Shown here: in pieces, positions 16,297-24,992 of the stretch
Layout of the letters: every line of letters begins with the position of its first letter
Position numbering within the stretch: the first letter of the stretch is position 1
Assembly (NCBI GenBank): GCA_015999765.1
Contig: JAECQR010000001.1
Coordinates: forward strand, 186,001 to 250,000
From: Flavobacteriia bacterium
GTDB lineage: Bacteria; Bacteroidota; Bacteroidia; Flavobacteriales; Weeksellaceae
Length of the DNA: 64,000 nt
Direction: 5' to 3'
Position numbers and translations under genes: made by a program
The notes under the pieces: model-generated
The model's database searches: none
What the model saw: only the letters and a program-made list of their open reading frames with translations
What the model was told of the DNA's origin: nothing

Positions 16297-17541
16297 ATGC
16301 CAGAAAAAGACAAAATGTATTCAGTAATTGATATAGAAAGTAACGGAGCAGGTTTCAGAAAGGAAAGCATTATTGAAATTGCAGTGTACAGATATGATGG
16401 TCACGAAATCGTAGACCAGTTTATTTCTTTGGTAAATCCCGAAAGCGAAATCACACCCTTTGTGCAGAAACTGACTAAAATTTCGCCGAAAATGGTGAAA
16501 ACTGCACCGAAATTTCCTGAAATCGCCAAAAGAATTGTCGAAATTACCCAAAACACAACACTCGTTGGTCATAATATTGAATTTGATTACCGAATGCTTC
16601 GTCAGGAGTTCAAACGACTAGGATACGAATTCAAAATCAACACGTTAGACACCATTCCGCTGGCTAAGAAACTGATCCCTGAAGCAGAAAGTTATTCTCT
16701 CGGCAAACTGGTGAAATCATTAGGCATTCCGCTTGTAGATCACCACCGGGCTTCCGGCGACGCGCGGGCAACATTAGATCTATTTAAATTGCTGATGATT
16801 AAAGATAAAGATTCAGAAATCATACAGCAGCACCACGAAGAATTAAATGCGAAAACGTACTTCAATAAAATCAAGGAACTCACGCAGGATTTACCTTCCG
16901 AGAGAGGCATCATTTATTTGCAGAACGCCGAAGGAAAAATTATACATTCCGATTTTGTAGAAGACTTGAGTAAGTTCGCCAAAATGCTATTCAACTCCAA
17001 GTCTAAACGCTGGATACAGCTTCAGGAAGATGTAGTGCAAATTCATTATGAACTTACAGGAAATAATATTCTGGCAAAACTGATGATGAAAACCAAAGGT
17101 TTGCGCAAGCGGGAAAATCTTCCGTTCGGGTTATACTATAAGGGTGGAAAATACGTCGTCGAAAAAATTGCCACCAAAAAAGAAGAAAATCCACTTTTAA
17201 AATTCACTTCTTTTACACAAGGACTCAAGGCCGTGAGTTTCATCAAAACCCAGGAAAAATATGCTGATGTAAATGAGCTGCAAAAAGCCACCAGTCTGAA
17301 AAACCGCAACGAAATGTGGTTGTCTGCAGGCCGAACTTTAGGCGAAAAATCCTTTATGATTTTTGAAAAGGGCAATGTGACAGCTTATGGTTTCTACGAA
17401 CTTCATACGCAAATCAACACTTGGAAAAAAATCGCAGCATTGAAAATCGATCTGGATACTAAAACCACGGATCTTGAGAATGATTTTAAACTTGCTTTGC
17501 TGAGAGAAGATTTCGAAATAATTCCGACACCGGAAAAATAA
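16297..17541 (+). CDS. DnaQ-type exonuclease fused to a degenerate GIY-YIG-like domain
   Basis: 414 aa. Residues 8-170 are a DEDDh exonuclease like the Pol III epsilon subunit: DIES (Asp12, Glu14), HNIEFDYRML (Asp97) and HHRASGDA (His150, Asp155). From about residue 198 the chain resembles the UvrC/Cho-type GIY-YIG region (LPSERGIIYLQNAEGKII, then YELTG). The first motif reads GII instead of GIY, the YVG motif is replaced by HSD, and the conserved Arg is missing, so this nuclease is probably inactive. An alternative start lies at Met7 (16315). It follows the HerA-like gene. Confidence 0.85.
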   Translation: MPEKDKMYSVIDIESNGAGFRKESIIEIAVYRYDGHEIVDQFISLVNPESEITPFVQKLTKISPKMVKTAPKFPEIAKRIVEITQNTTLVGHNIEFDYRMLRQEFKRLGYEFKINTLDTIPLAKKLIPEAESYSLGKLVKSLGIPLVDHHRASGDARATLDLFKLLMIKDKDSEIIQQHHEELNAKTYFNKIKELTQDLPSERGIIYLQNAEGKIIHSDFVEDLSKFAKMLFNSKSKRWIQLQEDVVQIHYELTGNNILAKLMMKTKGLRKRENLPFGLYYKGGKYVVEKIATKKEENPLLKFTSFTQGLKAVSFIKTQEKYADVNELQKATSLKNRNEMWLSAGRTLGEKSFMIFEKGNVTAYGFYELHTQINTWKKIAALKIDLDTKTTDLENDFKLALLREDFEIIPTPEK

Positions 17542-17568
17542 AATAATGCACAATTAAATAAAAACATT

Positions 17569-17576
17569 TAATTTTG
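17569..17576 (+). promoter_or_regulatory. Promoter -7 box for the lysA leader
   Basis: TAATTTTG fits TAnnTTTG exactly. It is the only promoter-like element between the exonuclease gene and lysA that leaves room for transcription. The predicted start is around 17581, about 24 bases before the leader ORF. Confidence 0.6.
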
Positions 17577-17604
17577 CCAAAAATTTGAAAACAGAAATTT
17601 AAAT

Positions 17605-17682
17605 ATGATCAGATTTACATCAATAAAACAGGTTGCTTCTAAGGGGAAAAAGTTTTTCTCTAAGGAAAATATTGGTGTTTAG
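17605..17682 (+). CDS. Putative lysine-rich leader peptide upstream of lysA
   Basis: 25 codons, ATG to TAG. Five lysines are present (K8, K13, K15, K16, K20), four of them within eight codons (KGKKFFSK). It begins about 24 bases after a promoter box and ends 30 bases before an intrinsic terminator, which itself lies 20 bases before the lysA start. This is the architecture of an amino-acid leader peptide sensing charged tRNA-Lys by ribosome stalling. It could instead be an unrelated small protein. The lysine bias and position are seen; the regulatory role is inferred. Confidence 0.6.
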   Translation: MIRFTSIKQVASKGKKFFSKENIGV

Positions 17683-17712
17683 GAGCTGCAAATTTTGATC
17701 TGTAAAATATTC

Positions 17713-17740
17713 AAGCAAGCTCTATTGGGCTTGCTTTTTT
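17713..17740 (+). terminator. Intrinsic terminator in the lysA leader (candidate attenuator)
   Basis: A 10-bp stem (AAGCAAGCTC with GGGCTTGCTT, one G-U pair) with loop TATT and a T run. Upstream GAGCTGC at 17683-17689 can pair with GCAAGCTC, with one bulged A, giving a possible antiterminator. TTGCTT inside the leader ORF can pair with AAGCAA of the same arm. Only 20 bases separate it from the lysA ATG, so lysA mRNA must read through it. Confidence 0.75.
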
Positions 17741-17760
17741 AATGTAAAATCACCATAAAA

Positions 17761-18960
17761 ATGAACAATAAAGATTTACTGAAAATTGCCGAACAGTTCG
17801 GTACACCCACCTACGTTTACGACGCAGAATCTATTAAAATTCAGTACGAAAAACTAACCTCTTCTTTCCATAAGAGCACTCGGTTTTTCTACGCTTGTAA
17901 AGCACTTTCGAATATTAATATTTTAAAATATGTGAAAAACCTGGGCGGAAGTTTAGACTGCGTTTCGATCAATGAAGTGAAATTAGGTCTGAAAGCAGGT
18001 TTTGATGCTAAAAAAATTCTTTTCACGCCTAATTGTGTAGATCTTGCTGAAATTGAGGAGGCGATGACCCTTAAAGTTCACATCAATATCGATAACATTT
18101 CCATTTTGGAGCAGTTCGGGAACAAATATGGCGACGCCTACCCGATTTTCGTCAGAATCAATCCGCATATTTTTGCCGGCGGCAATTATAAAATTTCTAC
18201 CGGACACATCGATTCAAAATTTGGGATTTCAATTCACCAGCTTCGTCATATCGAACGGGTAATGAAAACCACAAATATCAATGTCGAAGGGCTTCACATG
18301 CACACCGGAAGTGAGATTAAAGATCCCGATGTCTTCCTTCAGGGACTGGAAATCATGTTCGAACTTGCGGAACATTTCCCGAATCTGAAATATCTGGACA
18401 TGGGAAGCGGTTTCAAAGTACCTTATCAGGAAGGTGATATGGAAACTGATGTGAAAGCATTAGGCAAAAAAGTGGAAAAAGCGGTGGCAGAATTTTCTAA
18501 AAACTCCGGAAAAAAATTCGAACTCTGGTTTGAGCCTGGGAAATACCTTGTAAGCGAAAGCGGTCATCTTATCGTGAAAACCAATGTCATCAAGCAAACT
18601 ACAGCGACGGTTTTTGCGGGAATAAATTCAGGTTTCAACCATTTGATCCGTCCTATGTTTTACGATTCGTATCACATCATCGAAAATCTTTCGAACCCCA
18701 AAGGAGCTGAAAGAATTTACACCGTAGTAGGGAACATTTGCGAAACCGATACTTTTGCTTGGGACAGAAAGCTGAACGAAGTTCGCGAAGGCGATATATT
18801 GGTTTTCCGGAACGCTGGCGCTTACGGTTTCGAAATGAGCTCCAATTTTAACTCCAGACTGAAGCCTGCCGAAGTTTTGTTTCTTGACGGTAAAGCACAC
18901 CTGATCAGGAAACGCGATGAGTTCGAAGATTTACTGAAAAATCAGATTGAGGTTTTATAA
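17761..18960 (+). CDS. lysA: Diaminopimelate decarboxylase
   Basis: 399 aa fold-III PLP enzyme converting meso-diaminopimelate to L-lysine, the last step of lysine synthesis. The PLP lysine is Lys47 in FYACKALSN. GLHMHTGSEI and FEPGKYLVSESG are family signatures, and NICETDTFAWD carries the catalytic Cys and substrate-binding Glu. Full length. It is preceded by a terminator within 20 bases and a short lysine-rich ORF, suggesting attenuation control by lysine supply. It is followed by its own terminator, so it is monocistronic apart from the leader. Confidence 0.95.
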   Translation: MNNKDLLKIAEQFGTPTYVYDAESIKIQYEKLTSSFHKSTRFFYACKALSNINILKYVKNLGGSLDCVSINEVKLGLKAGFDAKKILFTPNCVDLAEIEEAMTLKVHINIDNISILEQFGNKYGDAYPIFVRINPHIFAGGNYKISTGHIDSKFGISIHQLRHIERVMKTTNINVEGLHMHTGSEIKDPDVFLQGLEIMFELAEHFPNLKYLDMGSGFKVPYQEGDMETDVKALGKKVEKAVAEFSKNSGKKFELWFEPGKYLVSESGHLIVKTNVIKQTTATVFAGINSGFNHLIRPMFYDSYHIIENLSNPKGAERIYTVVGNICETDTFAWDRKLNEVREGDILVFRNAGAYGFEMSSNFNSRLKPAEVLFLDGKAHLIRKRDEFEDLLKNQIEVL

Positions 18961-18980
18961 ACTGTTTTTAAGAATTTGGG

Positions 18981-19009
18981 AAAACTTTGCGAGCAATTGC
19001 AAAGTTTTT
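18981..19009 (+). terminator. Intrinsic terminator of lysA
   Basis: Stem AAAACTTTGC with GCAAAGTTTT, 8-base loop, then T-rich sequence, starting 20 bases after the lysA stop. Confidence 0.8.
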
Positions 19010-19033
19010 CTATTTTTAATGGAAATTCATCCA

Positions 19034-19447
19034 ATGCGAAAACTTGTATTTTTACTATTTCTCTTTCCCGCAGCCGCTTTTGCCCAAACAGCAAAACAAG
19101 AGAACCAACCCAAAATAACCTTTACCGAAAGAGCGAAGTTTCCCGGCGGCGAAGACGCCTACCGTGCTGAACTTTTTGAAATGATCAACGCATATATCGA
19201 TCTCCGGAAATATGCGGTCAACGGATTATTTCATTTTATGTTCACCATTGATGTGAACGGAAAGATTAAAAATGTGCAGGTATACCCACAGGTGAAAAAC
19301 AGCGAGATGTTTATTGATGATATGCAGTTCGCGATGAAAAGAGTTAAAACCAGATGGATCCCTGCCAAGAAAAATGATGTACCCATAGAATCCAAATATG
19401 TCCTCAAAATCAATTTCACTACAGACCATTTTGATCACGGCGACTAA
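19034..19447 (+). CDS. Secreted protein with a TonB_C-like domain (array member 1)
   Basis: 137 aa. A signal peptide (residues 1-17, ending AFAQ) is followed by a single TonB C-terminal-like domain: FPGGEDAYRAEL, then FHFMFTIDVNGKIKNVQVYP, RWIPAKKNDVPIESKYVL and INF. Real TonB has an N-terminal membrane anchor and a Pro-rich linker; both are absent here. The start is the ATG at 19034, because an upstream in-frame ATG lies within the lysA 3' end and terminator. It is the first of four tandem relatives, each with a secretion signal. Function is unknown; it may bind a periplasmic or outer-membrane partner. Confidence 0.75.
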   Translation: MRKLVFLLFLFPAAAFAQTAKQENQPKITFTERAKFPGGEDAYRAELFEMINAYIDLRKYAVNGLFHFMFTIDVNGKIKNVQVYPQVKNSEMFIDDMQFAMKRVKTRWIPAKKNDVPIESKYVLKINFTTDHFDHGD

Positions 19448-19510
19448 AAAGCTGGCTGAAAAATTTTAAGTCTTTCAAAAAAACGATAACTTTAATCAAA
19501 ATTTAAAGCA

Positions 19511-19993
19511 ATGAAAAAATTATTATTACTGTTTATTTTTTCCTGTACATTTTTAAATGCGCAATACCTGGTTGAGGACAACGACATTTCAGAAAACACT
19601 ACAGAAGGCGGCAAACTGGCGATTTCTTATGACATCAACAATCCACTCGAATTTTACAGACTGAAATGCGAAAATGCGGTTTACGCTCAGTTCCCGGGTG
19701 GTGAAAACGCCTTTAAACAGATGCTTTTAAAAAACATGCGCGGTTATCTGGATACAGGATTTTATTCAGTAAACGGGACTTTCGAGCTGATCATTAACAT
19801 CAGTAAAAATGGAAATCTACAGCGTATGGAATTAAAACCCGAAGTGCCTAACAGCAACCTTCTTTACCGGGATATTGAACTCGCATTAAGGAAGATGAAT
19901 CCGAAATTCACGCCTGCAAACTGCAACGGTTCGCCGGTCGATTCTAAGCTGAGACAGAAAATTAATTTCAGGACAGAAAGTTTCGATCTTTAA
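19511..19993 (+). CDS. Secreted protein with a TonB_C-like domain (array member 2)
   Basis: 160 aa. Signal peptide ending LNAQ, about 40 residues of linker, then a TonB_C-like domain (AQFPGGENAFKQML, FELIINISKNGNLQRMEL, PKFTPANCNGSPVDSKLR). Its domain is closest by eye to member 1, with the same length and the same PGGE start. A Cys pairs with a Cys in the linker region (KCENAV and NCNGS), which may form a disulfide. It has its own strong terminator. Confidence 0.75.
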   Translation: MKKLLLLFIFSCTFLNAQYLVEDNDISENTTEGGKLAISYDINNPLEFYRLKCENAVYAQFPGGENAFKQMLLKNMRGYLDTGFYSVNGTFELIINISKNGNLQRMELKPEVPNSNLLYRDIELALRKMNPKFTPANCNGSPVDSKLRQKINFRTESFDL

Positions 19994-20000
19994 AAAATTA

Positions 20001-20032
20001 AACTTTGCCTTCGGTGCAAAGTTTTTTTTTTT
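20001..20032 (+). terminator. Intrinsic terminator after array member 2
   Basis: Stem AACTTTGC with GCAAAGTT, closed by a CTTCGG-type tetraloop, then a long T run. Confidence 0.88.
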
Positions 20033-20054
20033 ATATTTAGGAAAATATTATTGA

Positions 20055-20771
20055 ATGAAATTACTCTATCTTCTTCTGTTTATCAGCAGTTTTTTAAATA
20101 GCCAAACTAAAGTGGATATATTCCCGAACGATCAGCACAGCTATCTCGGCGGCAGAACAAATTTTTATAAAGATTTTCAGAAAGTGCTGCTTGAGAAAAA
20201 GCTTAAACCTTGCGCCAACAAAAATGAATTTCTCTCCGCATACGTTGTAGTGCTGGAAAATGACACAGCGGTGCTTTATGATCCCGAAAAATTACAGAAA
20301 TCTGAAAACCAGTGTGCCCGGGAACTTACAAAAGAAGTTGTAAAAAATATGCCTGGCTGGGTTTCGGCAAAAATTGACGGTAATAACAAAGCAGCTGTAG
20401 CACAGTATTATATTTATCCGGATGCTTTTTTTGATAATTTTAAAACCGGGTATAATGCTGAGGATTTAATAGTATTGCCCACATTTCCTGGAGGTATCAA
20501 TTCATTCCGCAATGAAGTATTAAAGCGGACCGACGTCGACAATTTTTATGTAAAATCTAAAGGGAAGGCAACCGTGGTGATAACATTTTCCATAAATACT
20601 GGAGGTGAAGTCGAGAATTTAAAACTAGAAAATTCATCTGGTCTCAAAGAATACGATGATATGATTCTGGAAAGTATTACAAGTATAAAAAAGAAGTGGA
20701 AACCCGCTACAGTTCACGGGAATCCGATAAAATATAGTTTCAGGCTGCCATTCACCTTTTTCGATATTTAA
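20055..20771 (+). CDS. Secreted protein with two TonB_C-like domains (array member 3)
   Basis: 238 aa. Signal peptide (about 17 residues), then two weakly similar units. The first (about 30-130) runs from YLGGRTNFYKDF to PGWVSAKIDGNNKAAVAQYYI. The second (about 145-238) runs from TFPGGINSFRNEV to KKWKPATVHGNPIKYSFRLPF. Both follow the TonB_C pattern of GG-F, a central strand pair and W-PA-G near the end. It is paralogous to member 4 along its whole length. No transmembrane anchor follows the signal peptide. The internal duplication is inferred by eye. Confidence 0.75.
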   Translation: MKLLYLLLFISSFLNSQTKVDIFPNDQHSYLGGRTNFYKDFQKVLLEKKLKPCANKNEFLSAYVVVLENDTAVLYDPEKLQKSENQCARELTKEVVKNMPGWVSAKIDGNNKAAVAQYYIYPDAFFDNFKTGYNAEDLIVLPTFPGGINSFRNEVLKRTDVDNFYVKSKGKATVVITFSINTGGEVENLKLENSSGLKEYDDMILESITSIKKKWKPATVHGNPIKYSFRLPFTFFDI

Positions 20772-20825
20772 GACAATTTTTTCTAGGATTATTTTTATCA
20801 CCTCAAACTTCCGCCAACAATTATA

Positions 20826-21548
20826 ATGAATAATATACTTCTATTCTTTCTCTCACTTTTGATCTATTCAACTGCTTTTTCACAGGACATTTACGATAAA
20901 TATCCTGCTGGACAAACCGATTATATTGGCGGTAATATTCAGTTTTACAAAGACTTTCATCAGGTTCTGAAAAATAAAAATTTCCAGCCCTGCGACAATA
21001 AAAAAGAAGCTTTAAGTTTCCGCATTGTAGTGTATCCCGACAAAAAAGTAAAGTATGTTAAAAGTGAAGATTCTGAAAGTTTGGAGAAAAACAAATGTGC
21101 TTTTGAACTTACAAAAGAGGTCGCTAAATATTTAACCGGTTGGAATCCGGCTGTTGTAGATGGTAACAAAGTAGCTGCCGTTACAAGTTTCTGGATTATT
21201 CCGCATGAACTTTTTCAGGATTTACCGGAAGGTTACGATCCTGTAAACGATATGGAAATGGCTACATATGAAGGTGGGATTAATAATTTCCGAAAGAAGG
21301 TTTTTCAAAGCATCGATTTATCGCGGTTTACCTTCACGGGAACTTTCAGACTTGAGGTAACTTTTATTGTAGAAACCGACGGAAAAATGAGTGATGTGCA
21401 GCTCGCTGAATCCACTGGCCTCAAAGCTTTTGACGATATGGTAATTAAAGGGATATCGCAGATCCGAAACAAATGGACGCCCGGAAACATCCACGGAATT
21501 CCGGTGAGATACCGTTTCAGATTACCGTTAGCCTTTAAAATGGATTAA
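20826..21548 (+). CDS. Secreted protein with two TonB_C-like domains (array member 4)
   Basis: 240 aa, same architecture as member 3: signal peptide ending AFSQ, N-terminal unit (YIGGNIQFYKDF to TGWNPAVVDGNKVAAVTSFWI) and C-terminal unit (TYEGGINNFRKKV to NKWTPGNIHGIPVRYRFRLP). Two conserved Cys in the first unit (PCDNKKE and NKCAFEL) occur at matching places in member 3 and may form a disulfide. The high similarity between members 3 and 4 suggests a recent duplication. Confidence 0.75.
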   Translation: MNNILLFFLSLLIYSTAFSQDIYDKYPAGQTDYIGGNIQFYKDFHQVLKNKNFQPCDNKKEALSFRIVVYPDKKVKYVKSEDSESLEKNKCAFELTKEVAKYLTGWNPAVVDGNKVAAVTSFWIIPHELFQDLPEGYDPVNDMEMATYEGGINNFRKKVFQSIDLSRFTFTGTFRLEVTFIVETDGKMSDVQLAESTGLKAFDDMVIKGISQIRNKWTPGNIHGIPVRYRFRLPLAFKMD

Positions 21549-21577
21549 ATAACCTGCCATTCTGTCACTAAAATTAT

Positions 21578-21585
21578 TATCTTTG
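21578..21585 (+). promoter_or_regulatory. Promoter -7 box of miaB
   Basis: TATCTTTG, an exact TAnnTTTG match, lies about 87 bases upstream of the GTG start of miaB. Confidence 0.55.
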
Positions 21586-21671
21586 CGCTTTAATCCTTAG
21601 GGTTGAAATACAAGATTGGCTGTTGCATTTTCAGTTAATTTCTAAATTTCAAACCACCTAAAATTTACAAA

Positions 21672-23120
21672 GTGCAGGAAAAATATATAGACGAAACGAA
21701 GCAGGGGGAAGCCTTCGCCATCGCAGAAAAACCACAGAATACGAAAAAACTTTTTCTGGAAAGTTACGGCTGTCAGATGAATTTCTCGGATTCAGAGATT
21801 GTCGCATCCATCCTTAATGAGCAGGGTTATAATACAACGCTGAATCAGGAAGAAGCAGATTTAATTTTATTGAATACCTGCTCCATCCGCGAAAAGGCAG
21901 AACAGACAGTGAGAATGCGATTGTCGCAGTTCAAAAATTTAAAAAAAGCAAAACCCAATCTTACGGTTGGCGTGCTGGGCTGTATGGCCGAGCGCTTAAA
22001 AACTAAATTCCTGGAAGAAGAACAATTAGTTGATTTAGTTGTCGGACCCGATGCTTACAGAGATTTACCGAACCTTTTAAAGGAAACTGACGGCGGACGC
22101 GATGCCATTAACGTAATTCTCTCCAAAGAAGAAACCTATGCTGACATCAATCCAGTGCGATTGGGCGGAAATGGCGTTACCGCATTTGTTACTATTACCC
22201 GTGGCTGCGATAATATGTGTACCTTCTGCGTAGTTCCTTTTACAAGAGGGCGCGAAAGAAGCCGCGATCCGCATTCGATTATCAATGAATGCAAGGATTT
22301 ATGGAACAGCGGTTATAAGGAAATCACACTTTTGGGACAAAATGTTGACTCTTACCTTTGGTACGGAGGCGGCCCGAAAAAGGATTTTAAAAACGCTACC
22401 GAAATGCAGAAACTTACAGCTGTGAATTTCGCGCAACTTCTTGATATGGTTGCGGTTGCCATTCCCGAAATGCGAATCCGTTTTTCCACGTCTAATCCAC
22501 ACGAAATGACAGAAGAGGTCTTCCGGGTGATTGCGAAACACAACAATGTTTGTAAATATGTGCATCTTCCTGTTCAGAGTGGAAGCGATCGGATTTTAGA
22601 AAAAATGAACCGCCAGCACACACGTCAGGAATACTTGGATCTCATCAAAAAAGGAAAAGAAATTGTTCCTGATATTTCATTTTCCCAGGATATGATTATC
22701 GGATTTTGCGGCGAAACTGAAGATGATCACGAACTTACGCTGTCACTCATGAGAGAAGTTGAATATGATTACGGTTATATGTTCTCGTACTCCGAAAGAC
22801 CGGGAACTCCCGCTCATAAGAAAATGGAAGACGATGTTCCTGCGGATGTGAAGCAGAGACGTTTGGCAGAAGTCATCGCACTTCAGGGAGAACTTTCACG
22901 CAAAAGAATGCAGGGTTATGTTGGCAGAATACATGAAGTGCTGATAGAGGGTACTTCAAGAAAAAACGAAAACCAGTGGAAAGGCCGCAATTCGCAGAAC
23001 GCTGTCTGTGTTTTCGATAAACTCGAAGGTCAGAAATTAGGCGACATTGTGTCTGTTTTTGTTCACGGCAATACACAGGGAACACTTTTGGGGACAACCG
23101 CAGCTGAGATTACAGTGTAA
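21672..23120 (+). CDS. miaB: tRNA-2-methylthio-N6-dimethylallyladenosine synthase MiaB
   Basis: 482 aa radical-SAM methylthiotransferase that adds the 2-methylthio group to i6A37 of tRNAs reading UNN codons. It has an N-terminal UPF0004 domain with YGCQMN and NTCSIREKA cysteines for the auxiliary cluster. The radical-SAM motif is GCDNMCTFC, and a C-terminal TRAM domain closes the chain. The start is a GTG at 21672; the next in-frame Met is inside the conserved region. The tail [10 protein letters not shown] ends the TRAM fold. It precedes a sigma-54-type activator on the same strand. Confidence 0.96.
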   Translation: MQEKYIDETKQGEAFAIAEKPQNTKKLFLESYGCQMNFSDSEIVASILNEQGYNTTLNQEEADLILLNTCSIREKAEQTVRMRLSQFKNLKKAKPNLTVGVLGCMAERLKTKFLEEEQLVDLVVGPDAYRDLPNLLKETDGGRDAINVILSKEETYADINPVRLGGNGVTAFVTITRGCDNMCTFCVVPFTRGRERSRDPHSIINECKDLWNSGYKEITLLGQNVDSYLWYGGGPKKDFKNATEMQKLTAVNFAQLLDMVAVAIPEMRIRFSTSNPHEMTEEVFRVIAKHNNVCKYVHLPVQSGSDRILEKMNRQHTRQEYLDLIKKGKEIVPDISFSQDMIIGFCGETEDDHELTLSLMREVEYDYGYMFSYSERPGTPAHKKMEDDVPADVKQRRLAEVIALQGELSRKRMQGYVGRIHEVLIEGTSRKNENQWKGRNSQNAVCVFDKLEGQKLGDIVSVFVHGNTQGTLLGTTAAEITV

Positions 23121-23172
23121 ATGATCCAAAAGTAAATCTCTACAACTTTTTGCAAACTTTGAATTTTAAAAA

Positions 23173-24456
23173 ATGACAGATTTACAATCACTGAAAACAC
23201 GTTTCGGAATTATCGGAAATTATCCTGCGCTAAACCGTGCTCTGGAAAAAGCCATTCAGGTCGCACCAACCGATATTTCTGTACTGGTGATGGGAGAATC
23301 CGGTGTTGGAAAAGAATTTATCCCGAAGATTATTCACGGTGAATCACGAAGAAAACACCAGCCCTATATTGTGGTAAACTGCGGTGCAATTCCGGAAGGA
23401 ACCATTGATTCTGAGCTTTTTGGCCACGAAAAAGGAGCCTTCACCGGCGCAACATCTACCAGAAAAGGATATTTTGAAGTAGCCGATGGAGGAACAATTT
23501 TCCTTGATGAAGTAGGTGAACTGCCGCTGCAAACCCAAGTTCGCTTGCTCCGTGTTTTAGAAAGCGGTGAATTTATGAAAGTAGGTTCTTCCCAGATTCA
23601 GAAAACGGATGTGAGAATTGTGGCAGCAACAAATGTCAATATGCTTAATGCAATCCACGACGGGAGGTTTCGTGAAGATTTGTACTACCGTTTAAATACA
23701 GTGCAGATCGACATGCCGCCTTTAAGGGAAAGAAAAGGAGATATTCATTTGCTGTACCGGAAGTTCGCGGTAGATTTTGCTGAAAAATACAGAATGCCCG
23801 AACTTGTACTGACAGAAGATGCGGTGAATTACCTCGAAAAATATCCTTTCCCCGGAAACATCCGACAGTTGAGGAATCTCGTGGAACAGATGACCGTAGT
23901 AGAGCAAAACAGGACCGTAAATTCTGTGAAGCTGGCTGAATATATTCCAACTACTACAAATTTGCCGGCTGTGGTGCAGAAAAACGGGGCAGGAATTTCG
24001 AATTCGGAATTTAATTCTGAAAGAGAGATTATGTATAAAATCCTTTTCGACATGCGGAATGATCTGAATGATTTAAAATCATTAACTTCGGAACTCATTA
24101 AGAACCGCGGGAGCAACGATTTCAGCAACCAGGAAAAAAATCTCATCAACAGAGTTTTCACGCCGGAAACTCAGGTTCAGAATGCAAATTCACTGTTGTA
24201 TTTTGAAAATAACAATGTAAATCAGTTCCAGAACTCTACGATTATTTCTGAAGGAGCTGATGATTATGGCGACGTGGAAGACATTGAAATCGAGGAAACA
24301 AAACCAGATTCGCTTTCACTTCAAAACAATGAACGAGAACTGATTGTCAAGGCTTTAGAAAAGCACAAAGGCAGGAGAAACAAGGCGGCCGACGAATTGG
24401 GAATTTCGCAGCGAACACTTTACAGAAAGATCAAACAATATAATTTAGAAGATTAA
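23173..24456 (+). CDS. Sigma-54-dependent transcriptional activator lacking a receiver domain
   Basis: 427 aa. A short N-terminus leads directly into an AAA+ domain: Walker A GESGVGKE (41-48), the sigma-54 contact loop GAFTGA (88-93) and a Walker B GGTIFLDEVGEL. A long poorly conserved linker (about 255-375) and a Fis-type HTH (RNKAADELGISQRTLYRKI) follow. There is no REC, PAS or GAF sensor, so activity may be set by expression or by a partner protein. lptE overlaps its stop by one base, implying translational coupling. Confidence 0.93.
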   Translation: MTDLQSLKTRFGIIGNYPALNRALEKAIQVAPTDISVLVMGESGVGKEFIPKIIHGESRRKHQPYIVVNCGAIPEGTIDSELFGHEKGAFTGATSTRKGYFEVADGGTIFLDEVGELPLQTQVRLLRVLESGEFMKVGSSQIQKTDVRIVAATNVNMLNAIHDGRFREDLYYRLNTVQIDMPPLRERKGDIHLLYRKFAVDFAEKYRMPELVLTEDAVNYLEKYPFPGNIRQLRNLVEQMTVVEQNRTVNSVKLAEYIPTTTNLPAVVQKNGAGISNSEFNSEREIMYKILFDMRNDLNDLKSLTSELIKNRGSNDFSNQEKNLINRVFTPETQVQNANSLLYFENNNVNQFQNSTIISEGADDYGDVEDIEIEETKPDSLSLQNNERELIVKALEKHKGRRNKAADELGISQRTLYRKIKQYNLED

Positions 24457-24992
24457 TGGATCATATCATATTACAAAGAAGGCAAAAAGTTTTGTCCCTT
24501 TTTCTTCCTTTTTTCTTTCTTCACAGCTGTTACAGTTTTACAGGTTCATCGCTGAGCCCTGAAACCAAAACGATTCAGATAAAAGATTTCCCAAATAATG
24601 CTGCGCTGATGAATCCAAATCTGGCTCAGCAGTTCTCTACCGATATCCAGAACAGATTTCTACAGAGAACAACTTTAAAAGGCGCTGCTGAAAATCCTGA
24701 TATTCTTATAGAAGGTGAAATAACGGACTATTCCATCACACCAACTACTATATCTACTGCGGTAAATGCACCGGGTGGAAATATTCAGGCAGCACAGAAC
24801 AAGTTAACCATCACTGTTAAAGTGCATTACGAGAACAAAATAGAACCCGACAAAAGTTTCGACAGAACGTATTCCGACGAAGCGGTTTTCAGCAGTGATC
24901 TGGACATTAACGCTATTGAAGCCTCGCAGGTAAAAGTGGTGAACGAAAGAATCATCAATAAAATTTTTAACGATATTGTAGCCAACTGGTAA
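24456..24992 (+). CDS. lptE: LPS-assembly lipoprotein LptE (Bacteroidota type)
   Basis: 178 aa. Signal sequence with lipobox FLHSC, then the LptE-like core: YSFTGSSLSPETKTIQIKDFPNNAA and a beta-rich middle (LIEGEITDYSITPTT). LptE plugs the LptD barrel in the outer membrane during LPS export. The identification rests on this N-terminal motif and size; sequence conservation is low. ATG overlaps the upstream stop in TAATG, and its own stop overlaps the next gene in the same manner, making a tightly coupled three-gene operon. Confidence 0.85.
   Translation: MDHIILQRRQKVLSLFLPFFFLHSCYSFTGSSLSPETKTIQIKDFPNNAALMNPNLAQQFSTDIQNRFLQRTTLKGAAENPDILIEGEITDYSITPTTISTAVNAPGGNIQAAQNKLTITVKVHYENKIEPDKSFDRTYSDEAVFSSDLDINAIEASQVKVVNERIINKIFNDIVANW

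Noticed and set aside
17541-17760. Lysine riboswitch upstream of lysA
   Set aside because: The leader is too short and lacks the multi-helix L-box layout; the leader peptide with terminator explains the region better.
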